From: an uncultured Desulfotignum sp.
GTDB taxonomy: Bacteria; Desulfobacterota; Desulfobacteria; Desulfobacterales; Desulfobacteraceae
NCBI GenBank assembly: GCA_937951975.1
Contig: CALGAJ010000256.1
Span: 1 to 5,393 of the forward strand
Length of the DNA: 5,393 nucleotides
Direction of reading: 5' to 3'
Shown here in pieces: positions 1-5,392 of the stretch (within the stretch, counting starts at the first letter, position 1; each line of letters opens with the position of its first letter). The notes below the pieces were generated by a model. That model saw only the letters and a program-made list of their open reading frames with translations, ran no database searches and was not told the DNA's origin. Both the position numbers and the translations under genes were made by a program.

Positions 1-759
1 GGGTTTCAATTCCATCTTGGTCTGATTAAAGGACTTGGGCGTGGCTGCCGATATCGTTACAAATATCAGTTTCAATTCCATCTTGGTCTGATTAAAGGCA
101 AACTGAAAGTCATGCCACCTCCGGCTATTTTTATGTTTCAATTCCATCTTGGTCTGATTAAAGGTATTTGTCCCTCAGTTCACCAAGCATATCTTGCACT
201 GTTTCAATTCCATCTTGGTCTGATTAAAGGCAGTGATTAATCCGTCTGAAGCCCCGGCATGCACCTTGGTTTCAATTCCATCTTGGTCTGATTAAAGGGA
301 TGTAAAGCAGTTCAAAAAAGCAAAGTTTGAACACGTTTCAATTCCATCTTGGTCTGATTAAAGGGGTCAGCCAATCGGCTTCATACGCCTGGAGGCAATA
401 GTTTCAATTCCATCTTGGTCTGATTAAAGGCATGCGCTCCTGGGTGATCCGGGCAGGTTCTTTTGTGTTTCAATTCCATCTTGGTCTGATTAAAGGGATC
501 GCCTACAACAACACCACGCGTAAATGGTTGATGTTTCAATTCCATCTTGGTCTGATTAAAGGCAGCATTCCAGGTTTTGGCTTCTGCTGGCATCGGGGTT
601 TCAATTCCATCTTGGTCTGATTAAAGGCGTGAAAGATACATTCCGCGTGAAAAGGTGAAACCGGTTTCAATTCCATCTTGGTCTGATTAAAGGCTTTCAT
701 CATGTTCTTTTCGGACCATCCACAACTCCGTTTCAATTCCATCTTGGTCTGATTAAAGG
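1..759 (-). CRISPR. CRISPR array, 12 identical 30-base repeats, leader at right end, open at left edge
   Basis: Twelve perfect copies of a 30-base repeat begin at 3, 69, 135, 201, 269, 335, 401, 467, 533, 598, 664 and 730. On the plus strand each begins GTTTCAATTCCATC and ends GATTAAAGG. The eleven complete spacers are 36 bases long, except 231-268 (38) and 563-597 (35). Bases 1-2 are the end of another spacer, so the array continues leftward. Read on the minus strand, the repeat begins CCTTTAATCAG and ends ATTGAAAC, the usual 8-base 5' handle of type I and III crRNAs cut by Cas6. This sets transcription leftward. The leader and cas2 lie on the right, so the newest spacer is 694-729. The only hairpin in the repeat is CCA-AGA-TGG, so the repeat is nearly unstructured, as in many I-B and III arrays. 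No repeat is degenerate, consistent with seeing the leader-proximal end. Spacer origins cannot be told by eye. Confidence 0.99.
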
Positions 760-796
760 CCATCCGATAAAACGCATAAAATCAGCAAGTTAAACT

Positions 797-845
797 CCTA
801 TATCAGGATTGATTTTCCGTCAACCCCTAATAATGAAAAATTATA
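797..845 (-). promoter_or_regulatory. Candidate pre-crRNA promoters in the leader
   Basis: On the minus strand two sigma-70-like elements can be seen. A TATAAT box, a perfect -10 match, lies at 845-840 but has no good -35 box 16 to 18 bases upstream. A TTGACG box (5 of 6 -35 matches) lies at 823-818 and is followed by TATAGG at 802-797. The spacer between these is only 15 bases, shorter than ideal. The second pair would start transcription about 30 bases before the first repeat, and the first about 75 bases before it. The TATAAT and TTGACG boxes both sit inside the nested palindrome at 815-860. The choice between them is inference. Confidence 0.4.
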
Positions 846-860
846 GGAAGAATGACGGAA
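815..860. repeat. Nested inverted repeat in the leader
   Basis: The outer arms TTCCGTCA (815-822) and TGACGGAA (853-860) are perfect 8-base complements. Inside them, CCTAATAAT (826-834) pairs with ATTATAGG (840-847) with one bulged base, closing a loop of about five bases. The whole could form a bulged cruciform, or bind a dimeric protein. It lies 55 to 100 bases from the first repeat, close enough to act as a leader recognition element for spacer integration or as an operator on the array promoter. Its role is unknown. Confidence 0.7.
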
Positions 861-874
861 TATCCGTTTATCGG

Positions 875-907
875 ACCGGGTTTGTTTTACAGCTAAAACA
901 ACCCGGT
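875..907 (-). terminator. Strong hairpin downstream of cas2, possible terminator
   Basis: ACCGGGTTTGTTTTA (875-889) pairs with TAAAACAACCCGGT (894-907), giving 14 pairs, one bulged T and a four-base loop. It lies 47 bases past the cas2 stop codon in the direction of cas transcription, so it may end the cas operon before the array promoter. No U-rich run follows the hairpin on either strand, so it is not a textbook rho-independent terminator. It could instead act on read-through RNA or as a DNA cruciform in the leader. Confidence 0.5.
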
Positions 908-953
908 TCTGGCTGGTCAAAATAATTTTCCTGGTTTTCAAAGAACGGATAGT

Positions 954-1235
954 TCATAAAAAATTATCGGTATCGTCTTTTTCAAAACCGCAAATATCTT
1001 TATCCATCCATTTGATATCCCGGCTTTTAAAAAAGATAACCGAATCTATTTTGACATCGATGATGTCGGTAGTTTTCAACTTGAGTTCTTCAAATTTTGC
1101 TTTGGTCAACTCTCCTTCAAACACTGAATTCTGGATGCGGATCAAATATTTCTTCATCAGTTTGAATGTCCGTCGCAACCGCTTCTGTCCGGCCTTTGTC
1201 TCAGTGTTTATGTCATACATCGCTATAACATACAT
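954..1235 (-). CDS. cas2: Cas2, CRISPR adaptation protein
   Basis: Cas2 forms a ferredoxin-fold dimer that bridges two Cas1 dimers in the spacer integration complex. The 93-residue length is typical. The N-terminal strand has the conserved aspartate in MYVIAMYDIN (Asp8), followed by GQKRLRRTFK (16-25). The family motif QNSVFEGEL is at 35-43, and a DNFL ending (90-93) follows a second strand, IDSVIFFK (63-70). The start is the ATG at 1235, three bases after the cas1 stop codon. The end of cas1, with GGTGGTGA, provides a weak ribosome site. It is the last gene of the cas operon and faces the leader. The sequence is most like Cas2 from type I-B and related loci. Confidence 0.97.
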   Translation of the reverse strand: MYVIAMYDINTETKAGQKRLRRTFKLMKKYLIRIQNSVFEGELTKAKFEELKLKTTDIIDVKIDSVIFFKSRDIKWMDKDICGFEKDDTDNFL

Positions 1236-1238
1236 GGG

Positions 1239-2228
1239 TCACCACCACATTTTGAAACCGGTATATTTTTCTTCACCAAGGATGTGTTTGACGATTTTGT
1301 AACATTCCAGCCGGACCAGCCGTTTATAGGATACATGCCGATTGAGCTTTTTGTGTTTTACCGTTGTTTTCAATCGGTCATCATATTTTCTCAGGAACTT
1401 CATCCGGCCCTTATCCTTGAGATAACAATAATTGAGTTTTTTTTCCGTGTCCTGAGCACACAGCTCGTTCTTGTTGATCATGGAAAAAATCATCCGGTCC
1501 AGAATAATCGGCTTGAAAATCTCGGCAATATCAAGTGCCAGAGAATACCGGCGATATCCTGGTTCATGAAGAAAACTGATGGTCGGATCGAGCTGGGTCC
1601 GGTAAAGCTCTGATAAAACGCTGGTATAAACCAGGGAGTTGCCAAAAGAGATCACCGCATTGACAAAATTATCCGGCGGTCTTTTGACCCGTTTTTCAAA
1701 CTCAGCCTTATTTTGAACGATCCCGGCAAACGTGGAATAATAAAGATCCCTTATATTGCCCTCGATGCCCATCAGATAAGGCACGGAATCCGCATCCTTC
1801 AACGATTTTTTCAACACCTTGATCTGATCGATTTTCACCTCGACATCCCGGCCCCGGTTTTTGTAGTAGGTCAGATTTGTCAGGATATTGGAGGCAGCGG
1901 CATTCAATATTTCATAGGCCAGCACCATCCTTTTTCGAGGGTCAAGATAATGCTTTGCCTGGCTGATGGTTACATGACCGGAAAGAAACTGCTCTCTGGG
2001 AAAGAATGAGCCGGAATAGAATCCATAATAATTAAAAACATGCAGCGGGATTTTTTCCTGTCCGAGGAAATTCAGCAATTTCGTGTTCAGGGTATGTTCA
2101 CTGAAAAGGAAAATATCAGACACCGACTCAACAGGCCGAAACACCTTTTTGTCATCGATCTCAAACATCAGTGTGTTGTCTTTTCTTTTGATGGCGGAGT
2201 TTGAAAAAAGGTATAAGGACTGTTTCAT
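1239..2228 (-). CDS. cas1: Cas1, CRISPR integrase (type I-B-like)
   Basis: Cas1 is the metal-dependent integrase that joins prespacer 3' ends to the leader-repeat junction. The 329-residue length is normal. The N-terminal beta domain (about residues 1-75) includes VESVSDIFLFSEHTLNTKLL and IPLHVFNYYGFYSGSFFPRE, a pattern I associate with I-B-type Cas1. The helical catalytic domain carries the expected metal ligands: Glu156 in MGIEGNIR, His221 in FLHEPGYRRYSL and Glu236 in DIAEIFKP. All three are intact, so an active enzyme is expected. The start ATG at 2228 has a good ribosome site, TAAGGGATG, which overlaps the cas4 stop codon, so the two genes are probably translationally coupled. Cas2 follows after 3 bases. 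The tail ends in Lys-Met-Trp-Trp. Confidence 0.98.
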   Translation of the reverse strand: MKQSLYLFSNSAIKRKDNTLMFEIDDKKVFRPVESVSDIFLFSEHTLNTKLLNFLGQEKIPLHVFNYYGFYSGSFFPREQFLSGHVTISQAKHYLDPRKRMVLAYEILNAAASNILTNLTYYKNRGRDVEVKIDQIKVLKKSLKDADSVPYLMGIEGNIRDLYYSTFAGIVQNKAEFEKRVKRPPDNFVNAVISFGNSLVYTSVLSELYRTQLDPTISFLHEPGYRRYSLALDIAEIFKPIILDRMIFSMINKNELCAQDTEKKLNYCYLKDKGRMKFLRKYDDRLKTTVKHKKLNRHVSYKRLVRLECYKIVKHILGEEKYTGFKMWW

Positions 2229-2239
2229 GTGGTCATCCC

Positions 2240-2734
2240 TTACACGTAGCAGAATTCATAATAGGCGCATTTTTTGCAAAACGGCTTGTGTATCACCGGC
2301 GGAGGCACACTTCTTTTCAAAATATCATGGATTTCGGAAAAAATGGTTTGAAATTCAACCTCATCCGTCTCTTCCCATTCCACTTTCTCAGTTTTTTTCA
2401 ATCTGGGATAATCGATCTGCCCGCTGATATCCGTCACCCCCATGTTTCTCACCGTTCGGATATAATATTTCACCTGATAGATATGGGCTTTTTCAATCCG
2501 GTTGGATTTTTTCACTTCATGGATCACCCCTTTATTGTCAATGAAATCGATCTTGATCTTGCCGATCTCGATCTGTTTTTTGTTCCGTTTATAACTGTTC
2601 TCATCGATGAGTCTTCCCAGCTGCACATATTCATTTTCATTTTCAAACCGGATATCCCGGGTGAACAGCCATAGTTTCCGGTGGCAGACAAAATAATAAT
2701 TGATCTGGGTCCCTGTATATTCCATGCCTGACAT
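2240..2734 (-). CDS. cas4: Cas4, RecB-like prespacer-processing nuclease with altered first metal ligand
   Basis: Cas4 trims prespacers and helps choose those with a correct PAM, working with Cas1-Cas2. The 164-residue protein has the compact I-B layout. One cysteine (Cys17, in YFVCHRKLW) and three C-terminal cysteines (Cys153, Cys156 and Cys162, in FCKKCAYYEFC) should bind an iron-sulfur cluster. The RecB-type nuclease core shows Asp63 (IKIDFID) and Glu73-Val-Lys75 (HEVKKS). The stretch GRLIDENSY (40-48) has Asp44 where relatives usually have the metal-binding histidine (G-K-L-I/L-H-E-x-S-Y). The codon is GAT, one base from CAT. Activity may be changed. The ATG at 2734 is chosen because AGGGGG lies about 11 bases upstream; the next ATG, residue 4, would be too far. 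It starts 3 bases after the toxin gene's stop codon. Confidence 0.96.
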   Translation of the reverse strand: MSGMEYTGTQINYYFVCHRKLWLFTRDIRFENENEYVQLGRLIDENSYKRNKKQIEIGKIKIDFIDNKGVIHEVKKSNRIEKAHIYQVKYYIRTVRNMGVTDISGQIDYPRLKKTEKVEWEETDEVEFQTIFSEIHDILKRSVPPPVIHKPFCKKCAYYEFCYV

Positions 2735-2737
2735 GAT

Positions 2738-3601
2738 TCAGAACACCCCCTGGCCATTTTTTTCAGCCACCAGTTTTTTTAAATCCATCAGCACTGATCC
2801 AAATTCCGGAATATCATTCAGATGATGCCGCAGCGATCTGTCCCATTCCTGCTGACAAACCGCCAGCTTATCCGGATCAAAAAAATCATCTGCTGAGCCA
2901 AACACAATGTTTTTGTGGCCACATTTTTTTCTGAACGCACGACCGATATCCGGCCATGAAAGAGCAGTGACATGTCTGGTCAGATACCACAGATCAAAAT
3001 AATCTCTGGGGGCTGAATAACTCCGTTGTAAAAGGCTCCTGAGTTTTTCGGAAATGATCTCCTCAATGGTGTAACAGACGGCAAAAGGGTGTATCAACTT
3101 ATCTGAATATGGATGAATGATGTCCCTTGTCTGTTGTTCCAGACACAGTATTTCATGAAACGTCACATCCAGCTTGATCGTTGTGGTCCATCTTTTTTCG
3201 GGCGGAGGCGGTTTGTTTTTCGGATGACATGCCCCCCAGAATGGTATGGTGCACTGGTATGCCGCCAGCTCTTCATGGAACCGCTTGTCAACGCACCTGA
3301 TCCTGCCGAACAATATCCCCGTTTGAGCCTGCAGGGCCTGTGCAATGCTGCCAAGATGTGACATCAGTTGTGTTCTTTCCACCGGCCGGGACGTGAAATC
3401 CAGGTCTTCAGAAAAACGATAGCCCCTGAAGTAGCATTTTTTCAGGCAGGTGCCGCCTTTGAACACCAGGTTTTCTTTCAGAAACGGATCATCATAGATC
3501 CCCGCCAGAAAATGTCCCAGGACCCAGTCTTTATCAATGGTCGCTGCCGGCACCCCGAATTCACGGGAAAACACACTGATTTCTTTGGCCGTAATCATCA
3601 T
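2738..3601 (-). CDS. abiEii: AbiEii/AbiGii-family nucleotidyltransferase toxin (type IV toxin-antitoxin)
   Basis: This 287-residue protein belongs to the DNA polymerase-beta-like nucleotidyltransferase toxins (AbiEii, related to mycobacterial MenT). Studied members stop growth, and some MenT toxins add nucleotides to the 3' end of tRNA. The order of motifs fits. VFKGGTCLKK (46-55) carries the nucleotide-binding GGT. FSEDLDF (63-69) has the paired metal-binding acidic residues Asp66 and Asp68. IKLDVTF (142-148) gives the third aspartate, Asp145. IEEIISEKLRSLLQR, then PRDYFDLWYL (198-207), holds Lys186, Arg199, Asp200 and Asp203. No key motif is missing. The ATG at 3601 follows the antitoxin's TGA directly, with only a weak A-rich ribosome site, so translation probably depends on coupling to the antitoxin. 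cas4 starts 3 bases after its stop. The natural target is unknown. Confidence 0.93.
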   Translation of the reverse strand: MMITAKEISVFSREFGVPAATIDKDWVLGHFLAGIYDDPFLKENLVFKGGTCLKKCYFRGYRFSEDLDFTSRPVERTQLMSHLGSIAQALQAQTGILFGRIRCVDKRFHEELAAYQCTIPFWGACHPKNKPPPPEKRWTTTIKLDVTFHEILCLEQQTRDIIHPYSDKLIHPFAVCYTIEEIISEKLRSLLQRSYSAPRDYFDLWYLTRHVTALSWPDIGRAFRKKCGHKNIVFGSADDFFDPDKLAVCQQEWDRSLRHHLNDIPEFGSVLMDLKKLVAEKNGQGVF

Positions 3602-4393
3602 TCAATATTCTTTTTTTACCATGGCAAGCAGTGTCTTTTCATCCACATTCAGGCACAGCTTCCATTTTGACAGATGCCTGCCGGTTTTTCTGCCGCCCGG
3701 AGAAAGATTGGTATATTTATCCTTTAACCGGTGCCGGGTTTCCTTCTGAAATGTCTTGAATCCTGTCATGTCAAACAGTTCAGCCAGATAGGAGATTCTT
3801 TTGAACACCGACAGATTATCAACGGCAACTGCGTATGCCAGCAGTTTTTGCTTGTTCAGGCGGGCATGATAAAATGCCCTGACCAGCTCTGAAAACCCGC
3901 CGGAATACCGTGGCAGATCAAAACAGTCGATGATCGTTTTTTCAATGTCGGTAATCCTGAATGCATGGCTCCCCCTGCCCCAGGTGGTTATTCCAACCAT
4001 TTTCCTGGGATGTACCTTCACAAACCGATAGTTCACATTGAACACCTTTTTAGGCGTTTTGAGTTTATCTGTCTGGGAAAAAACCGTATTGGGGATTTGT
4101 TCGGTCAGACCGTGGTGGTTCAATGCCGACCAGTAGGCAATGGCAGACCCCTTGCACAGATAGTTGGCAATGACAAACTGGTTGTTGAAGTTGGGCCGGC
4201 AGTATTTGCCTTTTTCAAACTGGACCAAAAGGTTGTGATGGACCAGGTTAGCCAAGATATTGGATAGGTTTTTATTGTAATTACCCAGCCGGGTTTCAAT
4301 ATCTGAAAACGTAAATATTTCAATTTCTTTATCATCAAGAGATTTCAAAAATGAATTTTGTTCTGGAGTGATGTTTTTTTTTATTCTTTCCAT
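3602..4393 (-). CDS. abiEi: AbiEi-family antitoxin and transcriptional autorepressor
   Basis: This 263-residue protein sits directly before the AbiEii toxin gene, the standard antitoxin-toxin order. An N-terminal winged helix-turn-helix (about residues 10-70) ends with the wing-like LLVQFEKGKYCRP (55-67). The larger C-terminal domain shows the family motif FRITDIEKTIIDCFDLPRYSGG (145-166), centred on the IEKTIIDC stretch. In studied systems the C-terminal domain neutralises the toxin without stable binding, while the N-terminal domain binds inverted repeats and represses the operon. The ATG at 4393 has AAAAGGTAA about 10 bases upstream. An inverted repeat that overlaps this ribosome site is a plausible autoregulation target. 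The Lys- and Arg-rich C-terminus (216-263) may also contact nucleic acid, which is inference. Confidence 0.92.
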   Translation of the reverse strand: MERIKKNITPEQNSFLKSLDDKEIEIFTFSDIETRLGNYNKNLSNILANLVHHNLLVQFEKGKYCRPNFNNQFVIANYLCKGSAIAYWSALNHHGLTEQIPNTVFSQTDKLKTPKKVFNVNYRFVKVHPRKMVGITTWGRGSHAFRITDIEKTIIDCFDLPRYSGGFSELVRAFYHARLNKQKLLAYAVAVDNLSVFKRISYLAELFDMTGFKTFQKETRHRLKDKYTNLSPGGRKTGRHLSKWKLCLNVDEKTLLAMVKKEY

Positions 4394-4400
4394 AGAAACA

Positions 4401-4462
4401 ATTACCTTTTGTTATATTTTTCCATTAACAAAAAGGGGGGTTTAACTATAACGAAAGGTAAC
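4401..4462 (-). promoter_or_regulatory. Candidate AbiEi operator and promoter of the toxin-antitoxin/cas4-cas1-cas2 unit
   Basis: Two 16-base arms form an inverted repeat: ATTACCTTTTGTTATA (4401-4416) and TATAACGAAAGGTAAC (4447-4462). They match at 14 of 16 positions, with 30 bases between them. The proximal arm ends 7 bases before the abiEi start and includes its ribosome site. A minus-strand TATAGT (4450-4445) partly overlaps the distal arm and could be a -10 box; no convincing -35 box was seen. Known AbiEi regulators bind paired inverted repeats in their own promoter and bend the DNA, so this arrangement fits an autoregulated operator. The intergenic gap (4394-4484) holds no evident terminator, so read-through from cas5 is also possible. 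Confidence 0.65.
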
Positions 4463-4484
4463 ATATTTTTACCGATATTCATAA

Positions 4485-5171
4485 TTAATATCTCACAAAA
4501 AGACTGTAGCTTTTATTTGCCTCAACTTGTTTATATGGGAAAATATAAACCTTACTGACCCTTTTGGCATTCTTGATTTTAAAATTATAATTGTTCATAT
4601 TTTTAAATTCTGCTGTTTTATCAACGTCATCCATGGGAAACATCAACCCAGGTTTATATGATTCCGTTAGTAAGCTTACGTAATTTTCAGACAGTGTTTT
4701 TTTGATCTTAATTCCGGAAAATTGAAAAAAACTCCCTCGTTTTCCAAAATAATTGATCCGAGAAAACCAGCCTTCTAAAAATCCTTTTTGCTCATCTGAT
4801 AATTCTGAAATATTAAATGCAATCAGTATTTCATCACTCAAATAAACATATTCCCTGAATGCAACGGTTGATTTAAATGGTTCAATGGTCCTTAAAGCCG
4901 GTGACACTTTATCGTTATCTTTCAATATTTTTATCATACAATTATTGATGACGAAACTTTCTGGCAGCGAAAAAAACAATTCCAAGTTTTTGACTAAACT
5001 GAAATTCAATCTTGCTGTTTCCAAAGAGCCATAGGTTATTATTGCATTCAGCAAAGCCATTTTAACTGAATATGGTGATGGGCAGGGTAAGCTTTTACCT
5101 GCGGAATTTGTCGCACTACTCAGCTTTAATGAAAATAAAGCGGTGGGTTTATAGGCAATTTCCATCCACAT
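4485..5171 (-). CDS. cas5: Cas5-like subunit of a type I effector complex
   Basis: The 228-residue protein looks like a divergent Cas5, the RAMP-fold subunit that caps the 5' handle of crRNA in Cascade-type complexes. The N-terminal strand EIAYKPTALFSLKL (4-17) is followed by AGKSLPCPSPYSVKMALLNAI (24-44), which resembles the Cas5 signature of a proline-rich turn followed by a helix. FKSTVAFREYVYLSDEILIAFN (99-120) and INYFGKRGSFFQF (139-151) match, from memory, a Cas5 group distinct from the usual I-B Cas5. The length fits the family. The ATG at 5171 is preferred over the in-frame ATG at 5165 because AAGGG lies 10 bases upstream. It follows its upstream neighbour by 5 bases. Composition is much more AT-rich than in abiE. 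It could be another RAMP-type Cas protein; the assignment rests on motif memory and context. Confidence 0.7.
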   Translation of the reverse strand: MWMEIAYKPTALFSLKLSSATNSAGKSLPCPSPYSVKMALLNAIITYGSLETARLNFSLVKNLELFFSLPESFVINNCMIKILKDNDKVSPALRTIEPFKSTVAFREYVYLSDEILIAFNISELSDEQKGFLEGWFSRINYFGKRGSFFQFSGIKIKKTLSENYVSLLTESYKPGLMFPMDDVDKTAEFKNMNNYNFKIKNAKRVSKVYIFPYKQVEANKSYSLFVRY

Positions 5172-5176
5172 TTCAT

Positions 5177-5392
5177 CTATTCCCTTGTAGCTTCATGTAA
5201 TTTATATGGTTTGTCATTGTTTATGAGCTCTACCATTTTCTCTGAAAATTCTGACAGGGAATTGAACTCGATAGAATTGATTGATGCATTCGTTATTTTG
5301 TTCAGATTTTCCTTGATTGCTTGTATTTCTTCAACATATGAACTGTTTAGTGGAGAAATCGTAGGAGCAGGACAAGCTGAGGCAGAAGTGGT
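5177..5392 (-). CDS. 3' end of an upstream gene, plausibly cas7
   Basis: An open frame runs in from the right edge and gives 71 residues before a TAG at 5177-5179. The segment starts TTSASACPAPTISPLNSSYV, a Ser/Pro/Ala-rich linker, and continues with a helical stretch, VEEIQAIKENLNKI. A second helix includes SEFSEKMVELI, and the protein ends KLHEATRE. The stop is 5 bases before the cas5-like gene, whose ribosome site lies inside this gene's last codons, so the two are in one operon. In type I loci the gene before cas5 is commonly cas7, the crRNA-backbone subunit. The tail alone has no diagnostic motif, so that identity is inferred only from position. Confidence 0.75.
   Translation of the reverse strand, partial: TTSASACPAPTISPLNSSYVEEIQAIKENLNKITNASINSIEFNSLSEFSEKMVELINNDKPYKLHEATRE

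Larger units (their letters stand above)
760..953 (-). promoter_or_regulatory. CRISPR leader between cas2 and the array
   Basis: This non-coding, AT-rich stretch joins the cas2 stop codon to the first repeat. By position it is the leader, where Cas1-Cas2 inserts new spacers and where pre-crRNA transcription should begin. It holds two conspicuous inverted repeats (815-860 and 875-907) and candidate promoter boxes, listed separately. A short motif, CCGATAAAACG at 764-774, lies beside the first repeat. It resembles the minus-strand reading of 864-874 (CCGATAAACGG), so the leader may carry a repeated, inverted sequence element. No good match to the E. coli IHF consensus was seen. No open reading frame of interest is present. 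Confidence 0.85.

Noticed and set aside
381..763. Open frames with repeated FNQTKMELK or FQFHLGLIKG peptides
   Set aside because: They are artefacts of the CRISPR array: a 66-base repeat-plus-spacer unit keeps the frame open, so the repeat is translated again and again.
760..953. An RNA toxin-antitoxin (CreTA-like) or tracrRNA gene in the leader
   Set aside because: No repeat-like antirepeat or small open frame with a start and ribosome site was found here; type I systems also need no tracrRNA.
1012..2674. Several plus-strand open frames of about 96 to 157 codons
   Set aside because: They lie opposite cas2, cas1 and cas4, whose proteins are clearly recognised; the plus-strand products show no family features.
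2524..2757. Minus-strand 77-codon frame across the cas4 start
   Set aside because: It overlaps cas4 and the end of abiEii in another frame and has no recognisable motif.
3113..4267. Open frames in other frames over the toxin and antitoxin genes
   Set aside because: Shadows of abiEii and abiEi, which have complete motif sets and operon spacing.
4401..4462. Inverted repeat as a rho-independent terminator for cas5
   Set aside because: The 30-base loop, AT-rich arms and lack of a following U run do not fit a terminator.
4358..4558. Plus-strand 66-codon frame over the operator gap
   Set aside because: It runs opposite the antitoxin start and the cas5-like 3' end and resembles nothing known; the inverted repeat explains the gap better.
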